Below are positions 1 through 5,338 of a stretch of 5,338 nt of DNA, in pieces (positions within the stretch are counted from its first letter, which is position 1; each line of letters begins with the position of its first letter). This DNA is from Gemmatimonadota bacterium (GTDB lineage: Bacteria; Gemmatimonadota; Gemmatimonadetes; Longimicrobiales; UBA6960). The stretch covers positions 1 through 5,338 of the forward strand of contig JADFLD010000177.1 of the NCBI GenBank assembly GCA_022564535.1, read 5' to 3'. The notes under the pieces are model-generated. The model worked only from the letters and a program-made list of their open reading frames with translations, was not told where the DNA came from and made no database searches. The position numbers and the translations under genes were made by a program.

Positions 1-1
1 C

Positions 2-70
2 GGCCTGGTGCTCATACCTTTGTGGAACCGGGTGCCTCCCACGGGGAGAGCGCCGTCGGTTTCCACCTAG
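2..70 (+). CDS. 3' end of an unidentified upstream gene (partial)
   Basis: A reading frame open from the left edge ends at TAG 68-70 and gives 22 residues beginning GLVLIPLWNRV. Of its 22 sense codons, 17 end in G or C, against 14 of 22 in the neighbouring frame that leads into the cytidylyltransferase, so this frame looks slightly more like coding sequence. The hydrophobic start could be the end of a membrane segment, but too little is visible to name a family. If real, it ends 47 nt before the conserved start region of the next gene on the same strand, and the two may share a transcript. It could also be a chance open frame, because 22 codons is short in GC-rich DNA. Confidence 0.4.
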   Translation, partial: GLVLIPLWNRVPPTGRAPSVST

Positions 71-104
71 GGACGTCCTTACTTTTTCAGCAGCCTTCTA
101 GACC

Positions 105-109
105 AGGAG
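105..109 (+). promoter_or_regulatory. Shine-Dalgarno site for the cytidylyltransferase
   Basis: AGGAG lies 8 nt upstream of the ATC codon at 118-120, the usual spacing for a ribosome binding site. It sits in a locally AT-richer stretch (about 78-114) after the stop of the upstream frame. This site is the main reason for placing the gene start near 118 and not at the GTG at 22. Confidence 0.55.
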
Positions 110-117
110 AAATCGAC

Positions 118-543
118 ATCACCCGCGTATACGTCGACATGGTGGCCGATCTGTTCCACTACGGTCACGTGAACTTCCTACGCCAGGCCAGGGCACATGG
201 TGACTATCTGTTGGTGGGTGTTCACGCCGATGAAACCGTGATGACCTACAAGCGCCGCCCGATACTTTCCATGGAGGAGCGCGTGGCCTCGGTCGAGGGT
301 TGTCGCTACGTCGACAAAGTGGTGCCCGACGCGCCACTCACGATGGACCGTGCCTGGATCGAACGTCACGAGATCGACCTGGTCCTGCATGGAGACGACT
401 TTTCCAGCGACATGGAAGAGCTCTGCTACAAGACGCCGATCGAGATGGGCATTTTTCGCTCGGTAGGCTACACCCCGGGGATCTCCACCAGCGAGCTCAT
501 CGCCAGAATCAGGGCGAGTAGGTCGGGAACCTCCGACGAATAG
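118..543 (+). CDS. Cytidylyltransferase family protein (ethanolamine-phosphate/glycerol-3-phosphate cytidylyltransferase-like)
   Basis: This is a small nucleotidyltransferase of the HxGH (TagD/ECT-like) superfamily, whose members join CTP to a phosphorylated alcohol to make a CDP-alcohol and pyrophosphate, usually for lipid headgroups or cell-surface polymers. It is expected in the cytoplasm. Near the N-terminus, VYVDMVADLFHYGH supplies the first beta strand and the HxGH nucleotide-binding motif. A lysine and a MEERV segment follow at the position of the second conserved block. DKVVPDAP, IDLVLHGDD and a C-terminal ISTSELI match the conserved tail of ethanolamine-phosphate cytidylyltransferases. 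From 118 the product is about 141 residues, close to the single-domain family length. The start is uncertain: the only canonical in-frame choices are GTG 22, which adds 32 unconserved residues and overlaps the upstream frame, and ATG 139, which cuts the first strand. I placed it at ATC 118 because of the Shine-Dalgarno spacing and the homology boundary. Family assignment is firm; the exact substrate is not. Confidence 0.85.
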   Translation: MTRVYVDMVADLFHYGHVNFLRQARAHGDYLLVGVHADETVMTYKRRPILSMEERVASVEGCRYVDKVVPDAPLTMDRAWIERHEIDLVLHGDDFSSDMEELCYKTPIEMGIFRSVGYTPGISTSELIARIRASRSGTSDE

Positions 544-552
544 GGCGTGCCG

Positions 553-588
553 CCACCCAAGGGGCGTCCGGACGCCACAGCGGGGTGG
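553..588. terminator. Nested inverted repeat, candidate bidirectional terminator
   Basis: Between the two convergent genes lies a perfect 14-bp palindrome, GGCGTCCGGACGCC (563-576), which as RNA would fold into a 5-bp GC stem with a CCGG loop. It is flanked by a second inverted repeat, CCACCC (553-558) with GGGTGG (583-588). The placement, just after the cytidylyltransferase stop and 37 bp beyond the GMC gene stop, suits a shared terminator. There is no real U-tract on either side (only TTCTACTT after 589 on the + strand), so intrinsic termination is not certain. The palindrome could instead be a protein-binding site or an mRNA 3'-end stabiliser. Confidence 0.45.
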
Positions 589-625
589 GTTCTACTTCAA
601 ACTCGGGCGAAGGGCCCTCCCACGT

Positions 626-2227
626 TCATCGGAGGCCACGTGCCATCTCACCCGCTGAGCGAAGCGCCAGAGCGTTGAAGGTCAACGTGCCGTTGGCGCA
701 GCCGCCGCTCACCATTGTAGGGGCGCCCACCACGAAGAGGTTTTCGTGGTCATGCGTCCGGCCGAAGGAGTCCACGACGCTCGTCGCGGGATCGTCTCCC
801 ATGCGGCAGCCGCCGCCCGGGTGATCCTGGGAGTTTCCTGCGCTGGTGGACAGAATACGTCCGCCACCCACGCCGACGATCCGGTCGAAGACCCCCCGGA
901 TCGACCGCTCGGTGTGCTGGCGAAGCGCTGCCGATTCCGGCGCGTCGACGAACGTGATGCGAGGCATCGGGTCGCCCCACTCGTTCGACAGGCCGCTGTC
1001 CAGATCGATGCGGCTCTCCCGGTCGGGAATGACGTCGTAGTACGAACGCATTCGGGTGACACCGGTGCGCGTGCGCGAACGCCAGTCCTCCAGGAGTGCA
1101 TCCCCCATGAGGAGCCGTCCGTCGTCGTTGCGAAGGCGAGCGCCGCGACGGGACGTCGAATCCCAGATCCGGAGGTCGTGGCGCACGTAACGATCCAGCG
1201 GCCCGGGCCGTTGGAATCGCTTCGACAGGAGACTGTTGCCGTTGAACATCCCCGGATAAAGGCGGAAGGGGACTTCGGCGAAAGCCGACACAGACCGATG
1301 ACCGGTCACCCATCGTCCCACGTTGCCGGTCTTGTTCGCGAGTCCGTCGGGGAAGCGATCGCTACGGGAGAGGAGGAGGAGGTGGGGACTCCACACGTAG
1401 CCCAGGGCCAGCACGAAGAGGTCGGCGCGGACGCGGACGGGCCGGTCGGGTCGGTCCCGATCGAGGGCCACCGCCTCGACGATGCGGTCGGACGACTCGT
1501 CCAGCTCCAGCCGGCGCACGAGGGTTCTCGGGCGGAGGGTGATGCGATTCTCGGCGAGGAGGCGTTGGAAGGTCAGGTCGGGCGTGTACTTCGCGCCGGT
1601 GGGACAAATGTTGCAGGTGTCGCAGCGGCGGCAGAGCTGCCGGTCTCGATACGGCGCCGTGATCTTGGCCACTGGGTTGGCCCAGAAGGGAATGCCCGAT
1701 TGCTCCGCCCACTCCCGGAGCCGAACGAGGTTGTAGGAGAGAGGCATCGGGGGCAGCGGATAGGGGCGCGAGCGCAAGTCGTACTCGTCGGGCCCCCGCT
1801 CCCCGGCGACGCCGATCCGTTCCTCGGCTTCCTGATAGAAGGGCTCGAGCTCGTCGTAGTCGAGGGGCCAATCGTCGCCCACACCGTAGGTGGAATGGAG
1901 CCGGAAATCTTCAGGCGTGAAGCGGGGCGTGACGCCACCCCAGTGGAGCGCGAGGCCGCCGACCGCCATGGAGCGAGACTGGATGCCACGCGCGGTCTGG
2001 CCACGGATGTGATCGTCGGGCCACGGATTCTCCCCGTAGTCCAGAAAGCGCGCACGGCGGCTGAAGCGCTCGCTCATGTTGAAGATCTCGTTGCCAGCTT
2101 CCAGGACGACGATGTCCGCCCCGGTTTCCTCCGACAGGCGCTCGGCGACCATCGCCGAGGTGATGCCGGCGCCGATGATGCAGACGTCGGTTTCCACAAC
2201 GTCTGCAGACCGCACTTGAGCCGCCAT
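626..2227 (-). CDS. GMC-family FAD-dependent dehydrogenase (gluconate/glucose dehydrogenase large-subunit type)
   Basis: This 533-residue flavoprotein of the GMC oxidoreductase family should oxidise an alcohol or sugar hydroxyl using FAD. The N-terminal Rossmann segment CIIGAGITSA (residues 16-25) and VLEAG (41-45) bind ADP; the third glycine of GxGxxG is replaced by Ser/Ala. SRSMAVGGLALHWGG (84-98) is the second FAD motif. The cysteines at 199, 202, 205 and 208 precede PTGAKY, where the related FAD glucose and gluconate dehydrogenases hold an iron-sulfur cluster. The C-terminal domain has HPGGGCRMG with the catalytic-type His469 and GCANGTLT with Asn512. There is no signal peptide; export with the Tat-bearing subunit encoded just upstream is the likely route. 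The ATG is chosen because it overlaps the upstream stop as TAATG; the frame runs 98 codons further upstream, but that part only shadows the neighbouring gene. The upstream GGGGG is a weak ribosome site, so coupling probably matters. The substrate is unknown. Confidence 0.93.
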   Translation of the reverse strand: MAAQVRSADVVETDVCIIGAGITSAMVAERLSEETGADIVVLEAGNEIFNMSERFSRRARFLDYGENPWPDDHIRGQTARGIQSRSMAVGGLALHWGGVTPRFTPEDFRLHSTYGVGDDWPLDYDELEPFYQEAEERIGVAGERGPDEYDLRSRPYPLPPMPLSYNLVRLREWAEQSGIPFWANPVAKITAPYRDRQLCRRCDTCNICPTGAKYTPDLTFQRLLAENRITLRPRTLVRRLELDESSDRIVEAVALDRDRPDRPVRVRADLFVLALGYVWSPHLLLLSRSDRFPDGLANKTGNVGRWVTGHRSVSAFAEVPFRLYPGMFNGNSLLSKRFQRPGPLDRYVRHDLRIWDSTSRRGARLRNDDGRLLMGDALLEDWRSRTRTGVTRMRSYYDVIPDRESRIDLDSGLSNEWGDPMPRITFVDAPESAALRQHTERSIRGVFDRIVGVGGGRILSTSAGNSQDHPGGGCRMGDDPATSVVDSFGRTHDHENLFVVGAPTMVSGGCANGTLTFNALALRSAGEMARGLR

Positions 2228-2844
2228 TACCGTTCCCCCGTAGGGGATGGTTCTTCGGGCAACGATCGGATTCCCCGGCAGCGGTGTCGGCCCACCTCGG
2301 CTCCGTAACACAGGTCGGTGGCTAGAGGCGTCCCGTAGAACCATGCGAGGAGTCCCACAACGACGTGCTCGGCCTGTGCCGGGCTTCCGGGCAAGTTCGC
2401 GTTCCCGCCACGGAGCGCACGCCGGAGGACCTCCCTTCGCTCGTCGGTTGAGATCTCCGCGAGAGAGCGTCCGGAGCGGCGGTTGGACTCGAGGTCCATC
2501 GCCTCGAGCTGGGCGGTCCACCTCGGTCCCGGGTGTGGCGGTCCGTAGCGTAGCTCGTCAGTCAGATAAGGGTGATCCAGCTCAGCGGCCGGCTCGAAGC
2601 CCTCGACCCAGTCGCGAAAGGCGCGTACCGCTTCGGTCGTGCCCTCCTCGCCGAGCTCAGCAGTCGGCAGGGCGACGTCTGCGAGCGCTCGGAGTGGCGC
2701 CTCGGGCAGCGTGACTTGCGGTCGTGTCGCGGCTGCAGCCACATCGCCCGGCGCGCACCCTTGCAGTCCGAGCGACCCTGCGATCGCGGCCCCCGGCACC
2801 GCGGCCGCCGTCTTGAGAAAGGCCCTCCGATCTTGCTCGCTCAT
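2227..2844 (-). CDS. Gluconate 2-dehydrogenase subunit 3-like protein, Tat-exported lipoprotein
   Basis: This 205-residue protein fits the small-subunit family (Gluconate_2-dh3) that pairs with GMC-type flavoprotein dehydrogenases and acts as their export escort and chaperone. The N-terminus has a twin-arginine motif, RRAFLK (residues 6-11), then a hydrophobic stretch ending in LQGC, a lipobox-like site that would lipidate Cys30. The Gln at -2 is not ideal for a lipobox. The mature domain (about 45-190) starts with a segment like the family's opening helix and 'D..LP' pattern. It ends with AWFYGTPLATDLCYGAEVGRHRC, including Cys179 and Cys188, in the usual conserved tail region. The start ATG overlaps the PQQ dehydrogenase stop as ATGA and has a strong GGAGGA 6 nt upstream (2851-2856). 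Its stop overlaps the GMC start. It is expected in the periplasm, possibly anchored to a membrane, holding the catalytic subunit. Confidence 0.88.
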   Translation of the reverse strand: MSEQDRRAFLKTAAAVPGAAIAGSLGLQGCAPGDVAAAATRPQVTLPEAPLRALADVALPTAELGEEGTTEAVRAFRDWVEGFEPAAELDHPYLTDELRYGPPHPGPRWTAQLEAMDLESNRRSGRSLAEISTDERREVLRRALRGGNANLPGSPAQAEHVVVGLLAWFYGTPLATDLCYGAEVGRHRCRGIRSLPEEPSPTGER

Positions 2845-4817
2845 CGATTCTCCTCCAGGCCAGCGCCCGAAAGTGCGAACGCCATCAGCCGAGTGCCCTG
2901 TCCCCTCCCCGTCGCGATCACCACGTACTGGCGACCCTCCCTGGTGCGGTACGTCATCGGGTTGGCGTACCCGACCTGACCGAGGTCGCCCGCCCAAAGC
3001 TCCTCGCCGCTCTGGCTGTCGATCGCGTAGAGGACGTTGCCCCCGCCTGTAAGGAAGACGAGCCCTCCCGCGGTCACGATCGGTCCCGGGGCGCCGCTCA
3101 CGCCCAGGCGGTCTGGTAGATCTACGCCGTCGAGCGCCGGGTTCTGTCGGATGGCGGGCGTGTCCCCGATGGGCCGCTGCCAGGCGATCTCGCCGACGGT
3201 CAGGTCGTACGCGGTGAGGGTGCCGTACGGTGGCCGGTAGATGGGGAGTCCGTTCGGGAGGCGTAGCCTGCGGCGACTCCGATCGACGTCGTAGGTGCCC
3301 TCGGTTCGGTCGGGATCCGCTGGGCCGATCGCGAGCAGCGCCGGCTGGTTGGACGACTTCACGTACAAGTAGCCCGTCTCCGGGTCGACCGCGGTCCCAC
3401 CCCAGTTGCCTCCCCCGATGATGCCGGGGCTGATGATGGTGCCCTCCATGGAGGGCGGCGCGAAGATGGGACCCATCCGGTATGAGCGGATGAAGGCCCG
3501 CGCCTCAGCGTGCAGCTCTGGCGTGAAGTCTGTCAGGTCCTCCTCACTGAAGCCCTGGCGCGCGAAGGGTGGTGGCATCGTGGGGAAGGGCTGGGTCGGG
3601 GACGTGCGTTCGCCCGGGACGTCGCTCTGCGGGACGGGACGCTCTTCGATCGGCCACACCGGCTCCCCAGTTTCCCGATCGAAGACGAAGAGGAAGCCCA
3701 TCTTCGTCGAGATGGCCACCGCGTCGATCGAGCGACCCTCCACGGTCAGGGGGAAGAGCGTGGGCTGGGACGGAAGGTCCCAGTCCCACAGGCCGTGATG
3801 CACCGCCTGGAAATGCCACACACGCTCCCCGGACGTCGCGTCGAGCACGACCAACGACTCGGCGAAGAGGTTGTCCCCCTTCCGCCCCCCTCCGTAGTAG
3901 TTGTTGCTCGGGGTGCCGATCGGCGCGAACACGAGCCCGCGTTCGGTGTCGACGGAAAGGGGCGCCCATGCGTTCGTGTGCCCCACATGGTCCCAGGAGT
4001 CGTCCTCCCACGAGTCGTTGCCGAACTCGCCCTCCTGGGGGATGAGGTTGAAGCGCCAGCGCAGCTCGCCGGTGTGGACGTCGAAGGCCAGGATGTGACC
4101 CGGAGGGTCCCGATCGTAGGAGAAGCCGTCCCAGAGCCCGTTGCCGAGGATGACGAGATCCCCGTAGATGACGGGTGGCGACGTCTGGGTGTAGTGGAGC
4201 CGATTCGTCGGCCACTGAAGGTGCTCGGTGAGGTCGATCTCTCCGCCGTGCCCGAAGTCTTCGATCGTCTCGCCCGTAGCCGCGTCGAGTGCAATGAGAC
4301 GCCACCTGCTGTTCAAGAAGATCCGGCGCCCTTCGGTACCGGACCACATCGCGATGCCCCGGTGGACAAAGCCAGTACCGTTCGGCGGCTGGCCCCACTC
4401 GATCGTCTCCGGGTCGTACGCCCAGATCTCCCGACCGCTCGACGCGTCGAGGGCGACGACCCGGTTGTACGGTGTGCTCAAGTACATCGTGTCGTTGACG
4501 ACGACGGGCGTGACCTCGAACGCCCCCGGCCGCACCGACGCACCGGGAACGGGGAGGCGAGGTCCGGCGAGGGGTTCCTCGTCCGTGTTCCACGTCCACG
4601 CCACCTCCAGCCCAGAGACGTTGCCGCGATCGATCTCCGTGAGCGGAGAGTAGCCCATGGCCCCTGCGTCGCCCGCGTAGTGAGGCCAGTCGCCAGCGTC
4701 GAGATTGCCAGCGAGTGCCGCGGACCCACCCGACCCGTCGCGCGCTTCGCCGCACGCCAGGATGGTGATCGACGTCAGCACCGTCACGATCGGCATCCGG
4801 CGCAGCCGGCGGCTCAT
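2841..4817 (-). CDS. PQQ-dependent dehydrogenase (quinoprotein glucose dehydrogenase-like), predicted lipoprotein
   Basis: This 658-residue eight-bladed propeller quinoprotein should oxidise an alcohol or aldose with pyrroloquinoline quinone in the periplasm. Residues 1-21 form a basic then hydrophobic signal ending ILAC, predicting lipidation at Cys22. Propeller repeats of the A-x-D-x-x-T/S-G-E type recur at about 122, 177, 244, 325, 379, 536 and 598. Family landmarks are GTGFVHRGIAMW (147-158), GEFGNDSW (263-270), HTNAWAP (280-286), FQAVHHGLWDWDLP (336-349), TKMGFLFVFDRETGEPVW (371-388) and NWGGTAVDPETG (471-482). From remembered alignment with membrane glucose dehydrogenase, Asp345 is the likely catalytic base and Lys372 contacts PQQ. 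The mature protein has no cysteine other than Cys22, so it has neither the vicinal disulfide of methanol dehydrogenases nor a heme c site. It also lacks the N-terminal membrane domain of E. coli Gcd. ATG 4817 overlaps the upstream stop as ATGA, with GAGGA 7 nt upstream (4825-4829). The substrate is unknown. Confidence 0.93.
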   Translation of the reverse strand: MSRRLRRMPIVTVLTSITILACGEARDGSGGSAALAGNLDAGDWPHYAGDAGAMGYSPLTEIDRGNVSGLEVAWTWNTDEEPLAGPRLPVPGASVRPGAFEVTPVVVNDTMYLSTPYNRVVALDASSGREIWAYDPETIEWGQPPNGTGFVHRGIAMWSGTEGRRIFLNSRWRLIALDAATGETIEDFGHGGEIDLTEHLQWPTNRLHYTQTSPPVIYGDLVILGNGLWDGFSYDRDPPGHILAFDVHTGELRWRFNLIPQEGEFGNDSWEDDSWDHVGHTNAWAPLSVDTERGLVFAPIGTPSNNYYGGGRKGDNLFAESLVVLDATSGERVWHFQAVHHGLWDWDLPSQPTLFPLTVEGRSIDAVAISTKMGFLFVFDRETGEPVWPIEERPVPQSDVPGERTSPTQPFPTMPPPFARQGFSEEDLTDFTPELHAEARAFIRSYRMGPIFAPPSMEGTIISPGIIGGGNWGGTAVDPETGYLYVKSSNQPALLAIGPADPDRTEGTYDVDRSRRRLRLPNGLPIYRPPYGTLTAYDLTVGEIAWQRPIGDTPAIRQNPALDGVDLPDRLGVSGAPGPIVTAGGLVFLTGGGNVLYAIDSQSGEELWAGDLGQVGYANPMTYRTREGRQYVVIATGRGQGTRLMAFALSGAGLEENR

Positions 4818-5338
4818 CGCTCGATCCTCGCCCGAAGCGCCTGAGCCTCGCGGGACGCGAGGCTCAGCGCCTCGAGGAGTCGGTTGCGCTCCCGCACGAG
4901 TGTCGTTTCTGCGAATAAGTAGCGGTCAGACGAGGGGTCCTCCTCGGCGAGAATGGTGACCGGCGCGAGTCCGGGCAGCAGGCCGACGGAAAAACCCGGG
5001 TCGGGGTGGAAGGGGTCGACCGGATCGTACATCACGCGGTAGAGGGGACGGAGGATGCCGAGGATCGCCCGATCGACGTCGACGCCCTCATGGCTCGAGA
5101 GCAAGCCTTGGACTTCTCGGACGGACTCGAGAAGCGCCCGCTGTCGGGCCAGCGCCTCGTCCAGGTCGAAGCGTTCGTCCGACTGCTCGCTGCGCCGCTC
5201 GATCTGTGCGCCCAACGCCTCGACCTCGGCCACCATGTCGATGGGTAGCACCCGATCGGTCGTCAGTAGCGCGATCGCCCGGACGTACAGGCCGGCGTCG
5301 GCCATCAGGACGTCGAAGTCGATCTTGTCGTAGGTGTC
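4814..5338 (-). CDS. C-terminal part of an unidentified protein, possibly an M28-type metallopeptidase (partial)
   Basis: The frame is open through the right edge of the window, so the 5' part is missing; 174 residues are visible. They begin DTYDKIDFDVLMADAGLYVR and continue to a VLPID turn near residue 30. In M28 (glutamate carboxypeptidase-like) peptidases the last catalytic His is followed by a 'DT.DKI' segment, a helix and a 'VLP.D' turn, and the visible start fits that layout. That is pattern memory and not a search result. The catalytic residues would lie outside the window. The rest is mostly helical and charged (about 36-100), then a proline-rich YDPVDPFHPDPGF stretch (104-116) and a final charged helix (145-174), which could be a dimerisation-type domain. 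A Met codon at 5303-5305 is an internal residue and not a likely start. The gene is the most upstream visible member of the operon and overlaps the PQQ dehydrogenase start by 4 nt. No other function should be read into it. Confidence 0.75.
   Translation of the reverse strand, partial: DTYDKIDFDVLMADAGLYVRAIALLTTDRVLPIDMVAEVEALGAQIERRSEQSDERFDLDEALARQRALLESVREVQGLLSSHEGVDVDRAILGILRPLYRVMYDPVDPFHPDPGFSVGLLPGLAPVTILAEEDPSSDRYLFAETTLVRERNRLLEALSLASREAQALRARIER

Noticed and set aside
611..618. AGGGCCCT palindrome close to the GMC stop
   Set aside because: An 8-bp GC palindrome is expected by chance in DNA of this composition and shows no further structure.
585..824. A 79-codon frame on the + strand spanning the gap and the GMC 3' end
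   Set aside because: Most of it overlaps the GMC gene in antisense, with no ribosome site or recognisable domain.
1590..1650. The four-cysteine cluster as a heme c or zinc-ribbon site
   Set aside because: There is no CxxCH, and the position inside a GMC dehydrogenase just before PTGA matches the iron-sulfur location of relatives better than a zinc ribbon.
746..2308. A 520-codon open frame on the + strand opposite the GMC gene
   Set aside because: It is the antisense shadow of a GC-rich coding gene. Its translation is rich in Arg, Val, Gly and His with no recognisable domain, while the - strand frame has clear FAD and catalytic motifs.
2228..2521. N-terminal extension of the GMC protein by 98 codons
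   Set aside because: The added residues are only another frame of the subunit 3 gene, are Arg/Pro-rich and unconserved, and the coupled ATG at 2227 directly precedes the FAD-binding strand.
2845..2997. N-terminal extension of subunit 3 by 51 codons
   Set aside because: It would lie inside the PQQ dehydrogenase gene and would bury the twin-arginine signal. ATG 2844 has a strong Shine-Dalgarno site and puts the signal at the N-terminus.
3510..4844. A 444-codon open frame on the + strand opposite the PQQ dehydrogenase
   Set aside because: Same explanation: the opposite strand carries an unmistakable quinoprotein, and the + strand product has no family features.
1..5338. CRISPR arrays, tRNA or rRNA genes, insertion sequences, att sites
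   Set aside because: No regularly spaced direct repeats, no tRNA-like cloverleaf sequence, no transposase frame and no terminal inverted repeats were seen; nearly all of the window is accounted for by metabolic genes.

Overview
The window is a compact, GC-rich bacterial segment in which nearly every base is coding. Very high third-position GC, a twin-arginine lipoprotein signal and a PQQ/FAD dehydrogenase cassette suggest a didermal, free-living aerobic bacterium. Gemmatimonadota or Acidobacteriota are plausible, but that assignment is an impression from gene content and not a measured result.

Left side, + strand: the 3' tail of an unidentified gene (stop at 68-70) is followed after a short gap by a small cytidylyltransferase of the HxGH superfamily. 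It resembles ethanolamine-phosphate or glycerol-3-phosphate cytidylyltransferases and ends at 543. Its start is unusual: a good Shine-Dalgarno sequence lies 8 nt before an AUC codon, exactly where family homology begins, and no canonical start codon fits there.

Middle: an 82-bp convergent gap (544-625) holds a perfect 14-bp palindrome nested inside a second inverted repeat, a candidate bidirectional terminator.

Right side, - strand: a tightly packed operon is read from the right edge leftwards. It encodes (1) the C-terminal part of a protein cut by the window edge, possibly an M28-type metallopeptidase; (2) a PQQ-dependent dehydrogenase with a lipoprotein signal; (3) a gluconate 2-dehydrogenase subunit 3-like protein with a twin-arginine signal and a probable lipobox; and (4) a GMC-type FAD dehydrogenase with a four-cysteine cluster and no export signal of its own. 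The three junctions are ATGA, ATGA and TAATG overlaps, so the genes are very probably translationally coupled.

Working model (inference): the PQQ enzyme oxidises a sugar or alcohol on the outer face of a membrane. The FAD enzyme, exported folded together with its Tat-bearing small subunit, carries out a second oxidation. This parallels the glucose to gluconate to 2-ketogluconate chain of acetic acid bacteria and pseudomonads. No cytochrome c is encoded in the window and neither enzyme has a heme motif, so the electron acceptor must lie elsewhere. The substrate cannot be read from the sequence.
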